Source of the DNA: an uncultured Clostridia bacterium
GTDB taxonomy: Bacteria; Bacillota; Clostridia; Oscillospirales; Acutalibacteraceae
DNA length: 64,000 nt
Reading direction: 5' to 3'
Assembly (NCBI GenBank): GCA_947589575.1
Contig: CANQBM010000001.1
Span: 124,001-188,000 of the forward strand
Of the stretch, positions 1 to 8,367 are shown piece after piece. A program made the translations under genes and the position numbers. The notes under the pieces were generated by a model. It did not search any database, had not been told where the DNA came from, and saw only the letters and a list, made by a program, of their open reading frames with translations. Numbering within the stretch: the stretch's first letter is position 1; each line of letters starts with the position of its first letter.

Positions 1-693
1 TATGTTGTTTTCGTCAATAGTTAAAACGTCGCCGTCGGGGCAGACAAGCGATATTATATCCGCATTGTCAGCTGTTACATTAACTATTGATTTTTCTTTG
101 GTAGTGGTTTGGGTTATTTTAATATTTTCAATTCTGTTGTTAAAGCATTTGAGCTCAATGTTTTCAAGCACGGCGCAGTAGGGTATACAGGGGCCCCAGT
201 CCCAGCCGAAATGACAGGAGGGTTTTCTTATGTACGCAATGCCGTCAATACCGTTAGAGTTTTTCGGCAGAGGGTTATCCTTTTGAAGTTTATTAATGTA
301 TTTGACAGCCGAGTAAAAATGCAGTAATATGCTGTTTTCTCCTTCAATGAGAAAATTTTTTATATCAATATCAATCGGAATGAAGGCATTGCTGCTTTTA
401 AATGCCTCTCTGCCGTTTATATAACAGGTGCAGAGTGTATCAAGACCCTTGCACAATAAATTTATATGACTGTATTTTAAATCTTCGGCAGTAAGTGTAA
501 ATTGACGCTTAAATTCAAAATCATTTTCACCTATGCGGATACCCTCTTTTTCATCGCCGGAGATAAGAGGGTTTTTTATTGCGCGGTTTTTTATAAGATT
601 ACCAAAATCACTTCCGGGAATAACAGCATTATACTCTTTGCCGTCGGTACAGTTTTTCATTATCCAGTTTCCCGCGAGATTTATTTTTATCAT
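1..693 (-). CDS. Beta-mannosidase, GH2 family (5' part; runs off the window)
   Basis: The first 231 residues are present and the reading frame is open to base 1, so the C-terminal catalytic part lies outside. The start is ATG at 691-693, preceded on the minus strand by GAGGGAATGATT. No signal peptide is seen, so the enzyme should be cytosolic. The protein begins MIKINLAGNWIMKN, the usual opening of the GH2 sugar-binding jelly-roll domain, and around residue 160 has CHFGWDWGPCIPY. This is close to the W-D-W-G-P signature of GH2 beta-mannosidases, which remove terminal beta-1,4-mannose from manno-oligosaccharides. The catalytic glutamates cannot be seen here. It is divergent from a GH3 gene and shares its promoter region. 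Beta-mannosidase is more likely than beta-galactosidase because of the WDWGP motif. Confidence 0.85.
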   Translation of the reverse strand, partial: MIKINLAGNWIMKNCTDGKEYNAVIPGSDFGNLIKNRAIKNPLISGDEKEGIRIGENDFEFKRQFTLTAEDLKYSHINLLCKGLDTLCTCYINGREAFKSSNAFIPIDIDIKNFLIEGENSILLHFYSAVKYINKLQKDNPLPKNSNGIDGIAYIRKPSCHFGWDWGPCIPYCAVLENIELKCFNNRIENIKITQTTTKEKSIVNVTADNADIISLVCPDGDVLTIDENNI

Positions 694-719
694 AATCATT
701 CCCTCATTTCTTTTTTTAC

Positions 720-752
720 AGTATAGCATATTGTTAGTAAATATGCTATACT
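720..752. promoter_or_regulatory. Divergent promoter/operator palindrome between GH2 and GH3 genes
   Basis: A perfect 13-bp inverted repeat (AGTATAGCATATT at 720-732, its complement at 740-752) surrounds a 7-base spacer. Each arm carries TGCTATACT, an extended -10 element (TGN plus TATACT), reading outward toward each gene. No good -35 box is visible for either direction, which fits extended -10 promoters. A dimeric regulator bound here would cover both promoters at once. The regulator is not encoded next to it. Confidence 0.6.
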
Positions 753-782
753 GAATATAACTTATTAAAAAGGGGAATTTAT

Positions 783-3203
783 ATGAGCATTAAGTTGAAA
801 TTTGATACATTTGTTCAGAATTTTATTGATAAAATTACAGGCAGCGGAGTTATGCAGGAGGAGAACACGGTAGACGGGGATAAACGGGTTTTTGAGCCGA
901 TGCCGCAAACAGCGCTTAAAGCGTCGGAGGAAAGTATAGTTCTGCTTAAAAACAAGGACAATGCACTGCCGATTAAAGACGGTGACACAGTATCTGTGTT
1001 CGGCAGATGCCAGCTTGATTATTTTTATGTCGGTTACGGCAGCGGCGGTGATGTAAACGCGCCGTACCAGATAAATCTCATTGACGGTTTGAAGAATAAC
1101 GGTGTCAAAATTTATTCCCCCCTTTTAAACCTGTATGAGTCATGGAGAGAAAAAAACCCCGTAAGCCACGGCTTTTGGGGACACTGGCCTATGAATTACC
1201 CCGAAATGGAGCTTTCTGAAAGGGTTGTTAAATCAGCAGGTGAAAACAGTGATATTGCTTTGGTAGTGCTCGGCAGAGCGGCAGGCGAGGACAGAGAAAA
1301 TAATCTTGAAAAAGGCAGTTATTATCTTACGGATTCGGAAATAAAAATGCTTGACCTTGTAACAGAAAGTTTTAAACGTGTCGCGGTAATAATGAACTGC
1401 GGAAATATTATTGATATGGCATGGACCGAAAAGTACGCAGATAAGATAAAGGCTGTCATTTACGCATGGCAGTGCGGTATGGAAAGCGGAAACGCGCTTG
1501 CAAATATTTTAACAGGTAAAGCAAATCCAAGCGGTAAGCTGCCGTGTACGATTGCGAGAAATTATGAGGATTATCCAAGCTCACATGATTTCGGAGGCAA
1601 GGATTATAATAATTATACCGAGGATATTTTTGTAGGTTACAGATTCTTTGAGACTTTCTGCAAGCATAAAGCGCTTTATCCGTTCGGCTTTGGACTGAGT
1701 TATACCGATTTTGAAATCACGCCTGTTTCCTTTGAGCAAAAGGAAAACAGTTTTGAATTTTCAGTCAGTGTTAAAAATATAGGTTCTGTTAAAGGCAGGG
1801 AGGTTATTCAGCTTTATGTAAATGCACCGCAGGGCAGACTTTCAAAGGAGGCAAGAAGACTTGTTGCTTTTGCCAAATCAAGTGAAATTGCCCCCGGTGC
1901 GAGTGAAGAGCTTACACTTTCCTGCACCCTTTATGATATTGCAAGTTTTGATGATATGCAAAGAAGATTCGCATACATAATTGAAAAAGGAGAATATACA
2001 TTTTATATCGGGAATTCAGTTCGTACCGATATTATTGCGGGGAAAGTACAGCTTGAAGAAAAGATTATTGAACAGCTTGACGAAATCTGCGGTGTCAGGG
2101 ACAGCTTTGAGCGGATTACGGTAAAAGAAGAAGACGGAAAGCTCGTTACGGAAAAAGAAAGAGTTGAGGTATCAAAACCGTATTTGAGGGACAGGATACT
2201 AAATAATCTGCCTGATGAAATAGGGTTTAAAGGCGATAAGGGCTATAAGCTCGGCGATGTGGCAGAAGGTAAAATCACCCTTGACGATTTTATATCGGAA
2301 TTAAATAACGAGGAGCTTGAAGCGCTTACACGCGGTGAGGGTATGATGTACAGCGAGCTCGGCGTTGTCGGCAACGCAGGCGCTTTCGGCGGTACTATTC
2401 CGTCGCTCAGAGAGAAAGGTGTTAATCCCATAATTACCACAGACGGTCCTGCCGGTATTCGTATTAAAAAGTATACCTCGCTTATTCCCTGCGGTACAGC
2501 GCTTGCAAGCACATGGAACTGTGACTTGGTCAGAGAGCTTACGGCAGTTATGGGAGCTGAAATGGTTAAGCACGGCTCTGATGTTCTGCTGGCGCCGGGA
2601 ATGAATATACACAGGAATGTGCTTTGCGGAAGAAATTTTGAATATTTTTCAGAAGACCCTGTTATATCGGGAAAAATCGGAGCGGCATATGTAAACGGCA
2701 TACAGAGCGCGGGAGTTTCTGCCTGCCCAAAACATTTTGCCTGCAACAATCAGGAAACAAGACGTACAAGAAATGACTCCCGTGTGTCACAGCGGGCGCT
2801 CAGAGAAATATATCTTAAGGGTTTTGAAATTTGTATTAAGGAAAGTAAACCGCTTAACATTATGACAAGCTACAATAAAATTAACGGTGTTTGGAGCCAT
2901 TATAATTATGACCTTGTAACAACTGTTCTCAGAAAAGAGTGGGGATATAAGGGTAATGTTATGACAGACTGGTGGATGAGAAAATCAGCGAGTCCCGAAT
3001 TTCCTGAAATAAAAGATAATGCTTACCGTGTCCGTGCGCAGGTTGATGTGCTTATGCCCGGAGGAAGCCGTTCGGATAAGAAATATAAATCGGACGGAAC
3101 ACTACTTAAAACTATAGGAAAGCCCGGAGGGATAACACGCGCGGAGCTTGAGCGCACCGCAAAAAATGTTTTAAATCTTGTTTTAAAATTAAAATACAAA
3201 TAA
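783..3203 (+). CDS. GH3 glycosidase with permuted domain order (beta-glucosidase-like)
   Basis: The 806-residue protein has no signal peptide and should act in the cytosol on imported oligosaccharides. Start ATG has AAGGGG eight bases upstream. The domain order is reversed relative to the common GH3 layout. The alpha/beta sandwich (GH3_C) occupies roughly residues 40-300 and includes VVLGRAAGEDRENN and the GLSYTDFE join. A fibronectin III-like domain follows (about 310-410). The TIM-barrel GH3_N domain is last (about 500-800), with TTDGPAGIRI, CPKHFACNNQE and the nucleophile motif NVMTDWW (Asp729). This C-before-N order is known for some ruminal beta-glucosidases, for example from Ruminococcus albus. 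The exact substrate (beta-glucoside, beta-xyloside or other) cannot be read from sequence. The partner across the promoter is a beta-mannosidase, which suggests mannan or glucomannan oligosaccharides. Confidence 0.85.
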   Translation: MSIKLKFDTFVQNFIDKITGSGVMQEENTVDGDKRVFEPMPQTALKASEESIVLLKNKDNALPIKDGDTVSVFGRCQLDYFYVGYGSGGDVNAPYQINLIDGLKNNGVKIYSPLLNLYESWREKNPVSHGFWGHWPMNYPEMELSERVVKSAGENSDIALVVLGRAAGEDRENNLEKGSYYLTDSEIKMLDLVTESFKRVAVIMNCGNIIDMAWTEKYADKIKAVIYAWQCGMESGNALANILTGKANPSGKLPCTIARNYEDYPSSHDFGGKDYNNYTEDIFVGYRFFETFCKHKALYPFGFGLSYTDFEITPVSFEQKENSFEFSVSVKNIGSVKGREVIQLYVNAPQGRLSKEARRLVAFAKSSEIAPGASEELTLSCTLYDIASFDDMQRRFAYIIEKGEYTFYIGNSVRTDIIAGKVQLEEKIIEQLDEICGVRDSFERITVKEEDGKLVTEKERVEVSKPYLRDRILNNLPDEIGFKGDKGYKLGDVAEGKITLDDFISELNNEELEALTRGEGMMYSELGVVGNAGAFGGTIPSLREKGVNPIITTDGPAGIRIKKYTSLIPCGTALASTWNCDLVRELTAVMGAEMVKHGSDVLLAPGMNIHRNVLCGRNFEYFSEDPVISGKIGAAYVNGIQSAGVSACPKHFACNNQETRRTRNDSRVSQRALREIYLKGFEICIKESKPLNIMTSYNKINGVWSHYNYDLVTTVLRKEWGYKGNVMTDWWMRKSASPEFPEIKDNAYRVRAQVDVLMPGGSRSDKKYKSDGTLLKTIGKPGGITRAELERTAKNVLNLVLKLKYK

Positions 3204-3280
3204 ATTGTAAAAACAAGATACCAAGAAGTTTACCGAACAGCAAAACGCCCGAGTATTCAGAGAAATTAATATATATAAAT

Positions 3281-3317
3281 AAAAAATCAAATGGTTTTAA
3301 AACCATTTGATTTTTTT
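3281..3317. terminator. Bidirectional intrinsic terminator between convergent genes
   Basis: A 24-bp perfect palindrome (TCAAATGGTTTT and its complement, 3287-3310) is preceded by an A-run and followed by seven Ts. It can end transcription from the GH3 gene on the plus strand and from the dlt-like operon on the minus strand. Confidence 0.8.
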
Positions 3318-3362
3318 ATAATTATGTTATTGCCAAATCAAAAATACTTTAAATGTATGCCG

Positions 3363-4430
3363 TTAAAATTTTTTTATTTTATAAATGCTGATAAATGTCT
3401 TCTTATCATCGTTCCAGGATGAATAGTCAGGATTTTCCCTCTTATCTTCAATTATGTCGGAATAGTTTTCCTTAATATAATTACCGATATAATTCGTGAT
3501 TTTTTTTGCGCCGTAATAGTTCATATGGTTTCCGTTATCACGAAAATCTCTTTTATAATTTATTTTATAATCCTCAAGCATATTGAAGTCAAGATAAGGA
3601 ATATTGTTATTATCGGCGTATTCCTTAACGGCGTTATGTCTTGCGCAGGACCAGGAAGTAAGTGTGGGCACGTTAATTATCATAAGTTGAATATTATTGT
3701 TTTTGCACAATGTTGTAATTTTGCTTAAATAGATAACAGTGTCCTGAGGCAATTCCTCAACAGCGTCTGTGTAATCCATATTACTGTTAGGGAAAACCTT
3801 TTTTATATTTTTATGGAAAACATATCCATGGTCAAAATTACTGTTTTTAACGTCGTTTTTATTTTCTTCCTTTTTGCCTAAAAAGCCCATTGCAATTTTT
3901 TTCCATCTGTCGTGCAGAAGGAATACGGGGAATTGGTTTTCTATTGCCTCTGTCAGATATTGATTTGAAATATACGGAAAAAAGTTCAAATTTTTTATTT
4001 TGTTTGAGGCGCTGTTAATTTTTTCCGAGTTTAGTTTTATACCCTCGTAAAACATGTCCGCTTCAAGAATTACGAATTTAGGAGACTGCTTTTTAAGTAT
4101 TTCGTTAAGCATAGCGTAGCACATTGATGTTGTTTGATGGGGGGATGCAACAACAGTTGACGTATAACCTTTTTTATCCCACAGCCTTACAGGCACAAGA
4201 GCAGAGTATAAATCACTGTTTCCGAGTCCTATAATATCAATCGTGTTGTCAGCTTCATTAACGAAATTATAAGCATTCTTAAATTTGTTTTTATATGTTG
4301 TTGCCTTTGATTTTGAAAATACCGTAACCGATAAAACCTCAATCAATATTACAAAAACAAGAATAAAGCTGATTACCTTAACACCGCTTATTATAAATTT
4401 TTTAATTTCCTTTTTCCTTTTTTCGTCCAT
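3363..4430 (-). CDS. DltD-like SGNH-fold membrane protein, last gene of dlt-type operon
   Basis: 355 residues with a single N-terminal membrane helix (about 13-36) and an extracytoplasmic SGNH-hydrolase-like domain. Visible SGNH features are GLGNSDLYS (Ser72) and DNGNHMNYYG (Asp298, His302). DltD proteins and AlgJ/AlgX-like partners of MBOAT acyltransferases have this layout and help move an acyl or D-alanyl group onto an extracellular polymer. It is shorter than typical DltD (near 400 residues). It lies 9 bp after the MBOAT gene, in an operon with an amino-acid adenylating ligase and a carrier protein, so D-alanylation of teichoic acid is the best reading. O-acylation of another surface glycan is the alternative. 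Confidence 0.7.
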   Translation of the reverse strand: MDEKRKKEIKKFIISGVKVISFILVFVILIEVLSVTVFSKSKATTYKNKFKNAYNFVNEADNTIDIIGLGNSDLYSALVPVRLWDKKGYTSTVVASPHQTTSMCYAMLNEILKKQSPKFVILEADMFYEGIKLNSEKINSASNKIKNLNFFPYISNQYLTEAIENQFPVFLLHDRWKKIAMGFLGKKEENKNDVKNSNFDHGYVFHKNIKKVFPNSNMDYTDAVEELPQDTVIYLSKITTLCKNNNIQLMIINVPTLTSWSCARHNAVKEYADNNNIPYLDFNMLEDYKINYKRDFRDNGNHMNYYGAKKITNYIGNYIKENYSDIIEDKRENPDYSSWNDDKKTFISIYKIKKF

Positions 4431-4439
4431 ATGATTTAC

Positions 4440-6014
4440 CTAAAAGTTAGCGTATAACAAATCCACAGCGCCATAATGTTCGCCATACGCGCCGAGTATA
4501 ACAACACTTAAAATTGCCAGCATATAAATTATAAACTTTACTGCAAACGGAAGCTTTGAAATCCTCTCGCGAATATGAATTCCTTTTTCCTGAGCGATAC
4601 TTACAATTAAAATAAGCAGTGTGCCGAAAATAAGAATAACGTAATCTAAAATATCAAGGCCAAGTCCGTTTTTACTTCCAACGTAAAGTGTCTGAAAATT
4701 AGGGTTGGTGAAAATCGCTTTAACCGCATTTCCAACGGATTTTAAGCTGTCCGCCCTGAATATAAGCATTCCGAAATTTACGATAATAAAAGTGCGTACC
4801 GTTTGAAAAAATGCAAATCCCTTACTTTTTCTTTCAATTTTCAGCTTTTTGCAAACTTTAGCGCTGAGCGGTTCGGCAAAAAGCCCCAACATCATAAGAA
4901 CATAATAGTAAAGCCCGTAAACAATGTATTTCCATGCAGCGCCGTGCCACATACCATTTGCGAACCAAACGAAAAAGAGGGCAAATGCTGTCGGTATAAG
5001 ATTTGCATAGTAGGGACTGAATTTATTTCTTGCATTTTTACTCAGTTTCATAAACGGTTTGGAAAGCGAAATCGGATAGAAAATGTAGTCCCTGAGAAAA
5101 GCGCCCAGAGTAATATGCCATCTCTGCCAGAACTCATTGATTGATTTTGCGAAAAACGGTCGTTTAAAGTTTTCCGGCAGGGTAATTCCCATCATCTCGC
5201 CAAGACCTACTACAACATCCATAATTCCAGAGAAGTCGCAGTATAGCTGGAGAGTATAAATAAGTATTGCCAAAACAACGATTATTCCGCTGTTAAATTT
5301 TGCTTCGTCAAAAACATTATTAACAAAGTCGGAAGCCCTGTCAGCGATAACCACTTTTTTAAACAGACCCCATACAACAAGCTGCGCTCCGAAAATAAGG
5401 TTTTTAAAATTAAAATTCTTACCTTCGCCAAGCTGGGTTCCAAGCTGATCATACCGCGCTATAGGGCCCTCAACTATTGTAAGCATAAATGACAGATACA
5501 ATGTAATTTTTAACGGATTTTTACAAGCCTCGTATCTTCCGCGGTAAACGTCGGTTATATAGCTTATTGCCTGCAGAGTATAAAAGGATATGCCTAAAGG
5601 CTGGATAATTGAAAGCTCCGGAAGACTTGCGGAAAAAAGGGTATTTATTGTGCTTGTAAAGAAATTAGCATACTTAAGAACAAGCAGTAACGCTGCATTA
5701 ATAAGTATACCTGCGGTAAGCGTAATTAATTTATAATTATGATATTTGTTCTTTAACTTTTTACGTTCTTCTTTAGCAACAAGCTTCTTTTTATCGGCGA
5801 ATGTGTCATTAAATTTTTGTATAATTATACCGACTAACCAAATTATTATTGAGCTTATCAGTATATATTCTATATGACCGCCGGTAGCGATAAAATAAAA
5901 AAACAAAGATGAGGCAAGCAGAACGCACCATTTTGCTTTTTTGGGTAAAATGCTGTAAAGAACATATGCCGCCCCAAAGTAAATTATGAAAAATTCAAAC
6001 GAGGTGTAGGTCAT
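4440..6014 (-). CDS. dltB: MBOAT family acyltransferase, DltB-like
   Basis: 524 residues with many hydrophobic helices. The MBOAT core includes FWQRWHITLG (around residue 290) and the catalytic histidine motif NGMWHGAAW (His357). In dlt systems DltB takes D-alanine from the carrier DltC at the membrane and passes it outward for attachment to lipoteichoic acid. The protein is longer than usual DltB (about 400 residues). Extra material includes a charged segment near residues 70-95 and an extended C-terminal helical part, which makes it look partly like AlgI-type MBOATs. It starts 3 bp after the carrier gene and is followed 9 bp later by the SGNH protein. The symbol is given by operon context. 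Confidence 0.75.
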   Translation of the reverse strand: MTYTSFEFFIIYFGAAYVLYSILPKKAKWCVLLASSLFFYFIATGGHIEYILISSIIIWLVGIIIQKFNDTFADKKKLVAKEERKKLKNKYHNYKLITLTAGILINAALLLVLKYANFFTSTINTLFSASLPELSIIQPLGISFYTLQAISYITDVYRGRYEACKNPLKITLYLSFMLTIVEGPIARYDQLGTQLGEGKNFNFKNLIFGAQLVVWGLFKKVVIADRASDFVNNVFDEAKFNSGIIVVLAILIYTLQLYCDFSGIMDVVVGLGEMMGITLPENFKRPFFAKSINEFWQRWHITLGAFLRDYIFYPISLSKPFMKLSKNARNKFSPYYANLIPTAFALFFVWFANGMWHGAAWKYIVYGLYYYVLMMLGLFAEPLSAKVCKKLKIERKSKGFAFFQTVRTFIIVNFGMLIFRADSLKSVGNAVKAIFTNPNFQTLYVGSKNGLGLDILDYVILIFGTLLILIVSIAQEKGIHIRERISKLPFAVKFIIYMLAILSVVILGAYGEHYGAVDLLYANF

Positions 6015-6017
6015 TTA

Positions 6018-6248
6018 TTAGTCCTCGTCAGCGAGTCTTTCAATCATATTATAAAGCGTTTCAACTGTTGCAAAATTTTCGGGAACAATGTCAACCGGTG
6101 AAATTTCAATATCAAATTCATTAGATATTTCCGAAATGAGAGAAATCATACTGAGACTATCAAAAATCTTGTCTTCAACAAGTTTAGTATCCTTTGTAAA
6201 TTCAATGCCGGGCTTTAAGTCCTGTAAAATTTTAATTAATTCATCCAT
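6018..6248 (-). CDS. dltC: Acyl/D-alanyl carrier protein, DltC-like
   Basis: A 76-residue acidic helical protein, the usual size of DltC. The 4'-phosphopantetheine attachment site is Ser31 in KIFDSLSMISLI, matching the D-S-(L/M) motif of carrier proteins. It should carry the activated amino acid as a thioester from the ligase to the MBOAT protein. RBS GGAGAAG precedes the ATG. It sits 23 bp after the adenylating ligase gene and 3 bp before the MBOAT gene, so the three are almost certainly co-transcribed and co-translated in stoichiometric order. Confidence 0.8.
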   Translation of the reverse strand: MDELIKILQDLKPGIEFTKDTKLVEDKIFDSLSMISLISEISNEFDIEISPVDIVPENFATVETLYNMIERLADED

Positions 6249-6271
6249 TTTATTCTTCTCCTTTAATCATT

Positions 6272-7780
6272 TTAATTTTTACACATCATTTCGGTAACGG
6301 CTTTTCTGTCGATTTTACCGTTTTGGTTGTGAGGCATCAAAGCGATTTTTTCAATTTTGTCGGGTATCATATATGCCGGAAGCTTTGATTTGAGATGTTT
6401 TAAAATATCTTCGGCACTGAGTTTTTTACCCTGGTAAACTAAGATTATTTTATCATTTTTCTTATCAAATACGCAAACGACCTCGTCAATATTTTCAACC
6501 GAATTTGCTGCTGTTTCTATTTCTCCAAGCTCAACACGGTATCCCATACGTTTAATCTGGAAATCCCTGCGAGTAATATATATTATTTCGCCTTTTTCGT
6601 TTTCTTTGACAAGGTCTCCTGTTTTGTAAACCGTTTCGGGATAATAATTATTTATCGGGTTTTGAACAAATGCGGCTTTTGTCTTTTCGTCATTGCCGTA
6701 ATATCCAAAGGCTACAAATGACCCGCGTACATAAAGCTCACCCTCTTCACCCTTTTCGGCAAGCTCATTGTTATCGTTGATAATCATAACGTCACAGTTA
6801 TCACAATGCCGTCCTATCGGAAGCGGCTCGTCATCTTCAAAATGCCTGTCCAGCACATAATATGTGCAAATATCGGTTGTTTCTGTAGGTCCGTAAAGAT
6901 TCGCGTATAATATGTCCTTATCAAGATTGTCAATCCAGTAATTAAGCTGTTTTGTCGGCATTACCTCGCCTGCGAAAAGCACCTTTTTTAAATATTCGGG
7001 CTTTATATATTTGAACAGCTTAAGATTAGAAATAATTGATATTGCGGACGGTACCCAGTATATGGTGTTAATCTTATTATCGTTTAAAAACTTTATCAGG
7101 TTAACAGGGAAAGAAAAACAGACCTTTGGTATAATACATAGTGTCGCGCCTGCTTTAACGGTTGAATACACGTCGGATACAGACATTGAAAAATAAAACG
7201 GAGTCTGATTACCGAAAACAGTTTCACTGTTAATGTCAAACGCCGAGGCGAACCACTCCGTATATGAAATAACATTTCTGTGGCTGAGAACCGCTCCCTT
7301 CGGAATACCTGTTGAGCCTGAAGTATAGAGGGCATAGAGGGGGTCTGTATCAATCTGCTTGCTGCGTATTTCGGAAAGCTTGCCGTGATTAACAAATGTT
7401 TTTACAGCTTTATCATAAATAAATATTTTATCATTAAGGAGCTTTGCATTTTCCAAATGGGCTTCGTCTGTAATAATTGCTGCGGGAGAAAGACCGCTGA
7501 AAATTTTATTTACTCTGTCGAGCGGCATCTCGGTATCGACAACAATGTAAAAATTACCGCTGTATACAACCGCAAACATAGCGCAGATAGTTTTGACGCT
7601 TTTATCCAGATAAACCGCAATAGGACAGTTTCTTTTGCCTGTTTCAGCCAGAGCCGTGCCGATGCTCATAGCTCTTTTTGACAGTTCTTTATATGTTATC
7701 GTTTCCTCATTATCAAGGAAAGCGGTTTTATCGGGATATTTTTCCGCGCTTTGCTCAATGTATTCGAGTATATTTTTCAT
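6272..7780 (-). CDS. dltA: D-alanine--carrier protein ligase-like adenylating enzyme
   Basis: 502 residues, the normal length of DltA. It has the adenylation-domain core motifs ALYTSGSTGIPKGAVLSHRN (P-loop-like, residues about 150-170), LYGPTETTD, YKTGDL and the C-terminal lysine motif NGKIDRKAV. It activates an amino acid as the AMP ester and loads it onto the neighbouring carrier. D-alanine is inferred from length and gene order (ligase, carrier, MBOAT, SGNH). Other adenylating enzymes share the same motifs, so specificity is not proven. No strong RBS precedes the ATG (only GGGG seven bases away), and a stable hairpin lies in the leader. Confidence 0.8.
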   Translation of the reverse strand: MKNILEYIEQSAEKYPDKTAFLDNEETITYKELSKRAMSIGTALAETGKRNCPIAVYLDKSVKTICAMFAVVYSGNFYIVVDTEMPLDRVNKIFSGLSPAAIITDEAHLENAKLLNDKIFIYDKAVKTFVNHGKLSEIRSKQIDTDPLYALYTSGSTGIPKGAVLSHRNVISYTEWFASAFDINSETVFGNQTPFYFSMSVSDVYSTVKAGATLCIIPKVCFSFPVNLIKFLNDNKINTIYWVPSAISIISNLKLFKYIKPEYLKKVLFAGEVMPTKQLNYWIDNLDKDILYANLYGPTETTDICTYYVLDRHFEDDEPLPIGRHCDNCDVMIINDNNELAEKGEEGELYVRGSFVAFGYYGNDEKTKAAFVQNPINNYYPETVYKTGDLVKENEKGEIIYITRRDFQIKRMGYRVELGEIETAANSVENIDEVVCVFDKKNDKIILVYQGKKLSAEDILKHLKSKLPAYMIPDKIEKIALMPHNQNGKIDRKAVTEMMCKN

Positions 7781-8084
7781 TAGGAAACCCCGTCGACTTT
7801 ACTAACTTAGCTGTGCTATTTGAAATAGCACAGCTTATTTTTAAATCTATCATATTATATATATTTTGTCAACCGCTTTTATTTTATCTTTACTATTTAT
7901 TTATATTTATTTAATTTATTTAAAAATCTGTTTGATTTTTATATTTCAAAAAATATTACATAATATAACATATAAATATAATATCAAATACGACATAAAA
8001 TGTCAAGATACGGCAGAGAAAACACGACTTTTTATTTCGTGGTGAATTTATAATAAATAATTCATAATAAAATCGGTGATTAAA
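7781..8084. promoter_or_regulatory. Leader and promoters of the dlt-type operon (minus strand)
   Basis: This AT-rich gap holds two minus-strand promoter candidates. One is TTGACA at 8001-8006 with TATTAT at 7978-7983 (17-base spacer). The other is TTGACA at 7867-7872 with TAGATT at 7844-7849 (17-base spacer). A perfect 12-bp hairpin with a three-base loop (7809-7820 with 7824-7835) lies in the leader about 30 bases before the ligase start. It has a T-rich flank only on the plus side, so it could also stop stray plus-strand transcription. Nothing else is recognised in the gap. Confidence 0.5.
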
Positions 8085-8276
8085 ATGATTAAAAAGTACA
8101 GGCTTGAAAAAGGGTATACTCAAGAGCAATTAGCGGAAATAATTAATATAAGCACAAGGCAGCTGCAAAGAATTGAGGAAAACGAAGAAAAAACAAAAAT
8201 ATCAACATTAAAAAAAATAATAAAGGTTTTACAAATACAAGACAAGGATATAATTAATTTTTTAAAAACCGAATAA
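8085..8276 (+). CDS. Small XRE-family helix-turn-helix regulator
   Basis: 63 residues, essentially a lone HTH_3 (Cro/CI-type) DNA-binding domain. The N-terminal pattern YRLEKGYTQEQLAEIINIS followed by TRQLQRIEENEEK is the typical first helices plus recognition helix. ATG at 8085 is preferred over an in-frame GTG at 8076 because GGTGAT lies just upstream of the ATG. There is no sensor or partner domain. Its AT- and lysine-rich composition differs from neighbours. It could act on the divergent dlt-type operon beside it, but this is only positional inference. Confidence 0.75.
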   Translation: MIKKYRLEKGYTQEQLAEIINISTRQLQRIEENEEKTKISTLKKIIKVLQIQDKDIINFLKTE

Positions 8277-8301
8277 GCGTATAATCTTTTAAAAGACGGA
8301 A

Positions 8302-8346
8302 AAACCGCCCGTATCTAATAATTTTAGATGCGGGCGGTTTAATTTT
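8302..8346. terminator. Bidirectional intrinsic terminator
   Basis: Stem AACCGCCCGTATCTAA pairs with TTAGATGCGGGCGGTT (one mismatch/wobble), with a short AT loop and T-rich flanks on both sides. It lies between the convergent XRE gene and the GH27 operon and can serve both. Confidence 0.8.
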
Positions 8347-8367
8347 TATCAAAATACTTTTAACATA

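Noticed and set aside
2243-2749. 168-residue open frame on the minus strand inside the GH3 gene
   Set aside because: It is fully covered by the GH3 barrel, whose motifs are unmistakable. The antisense frame has Ser/Pro-rich translation without family features.
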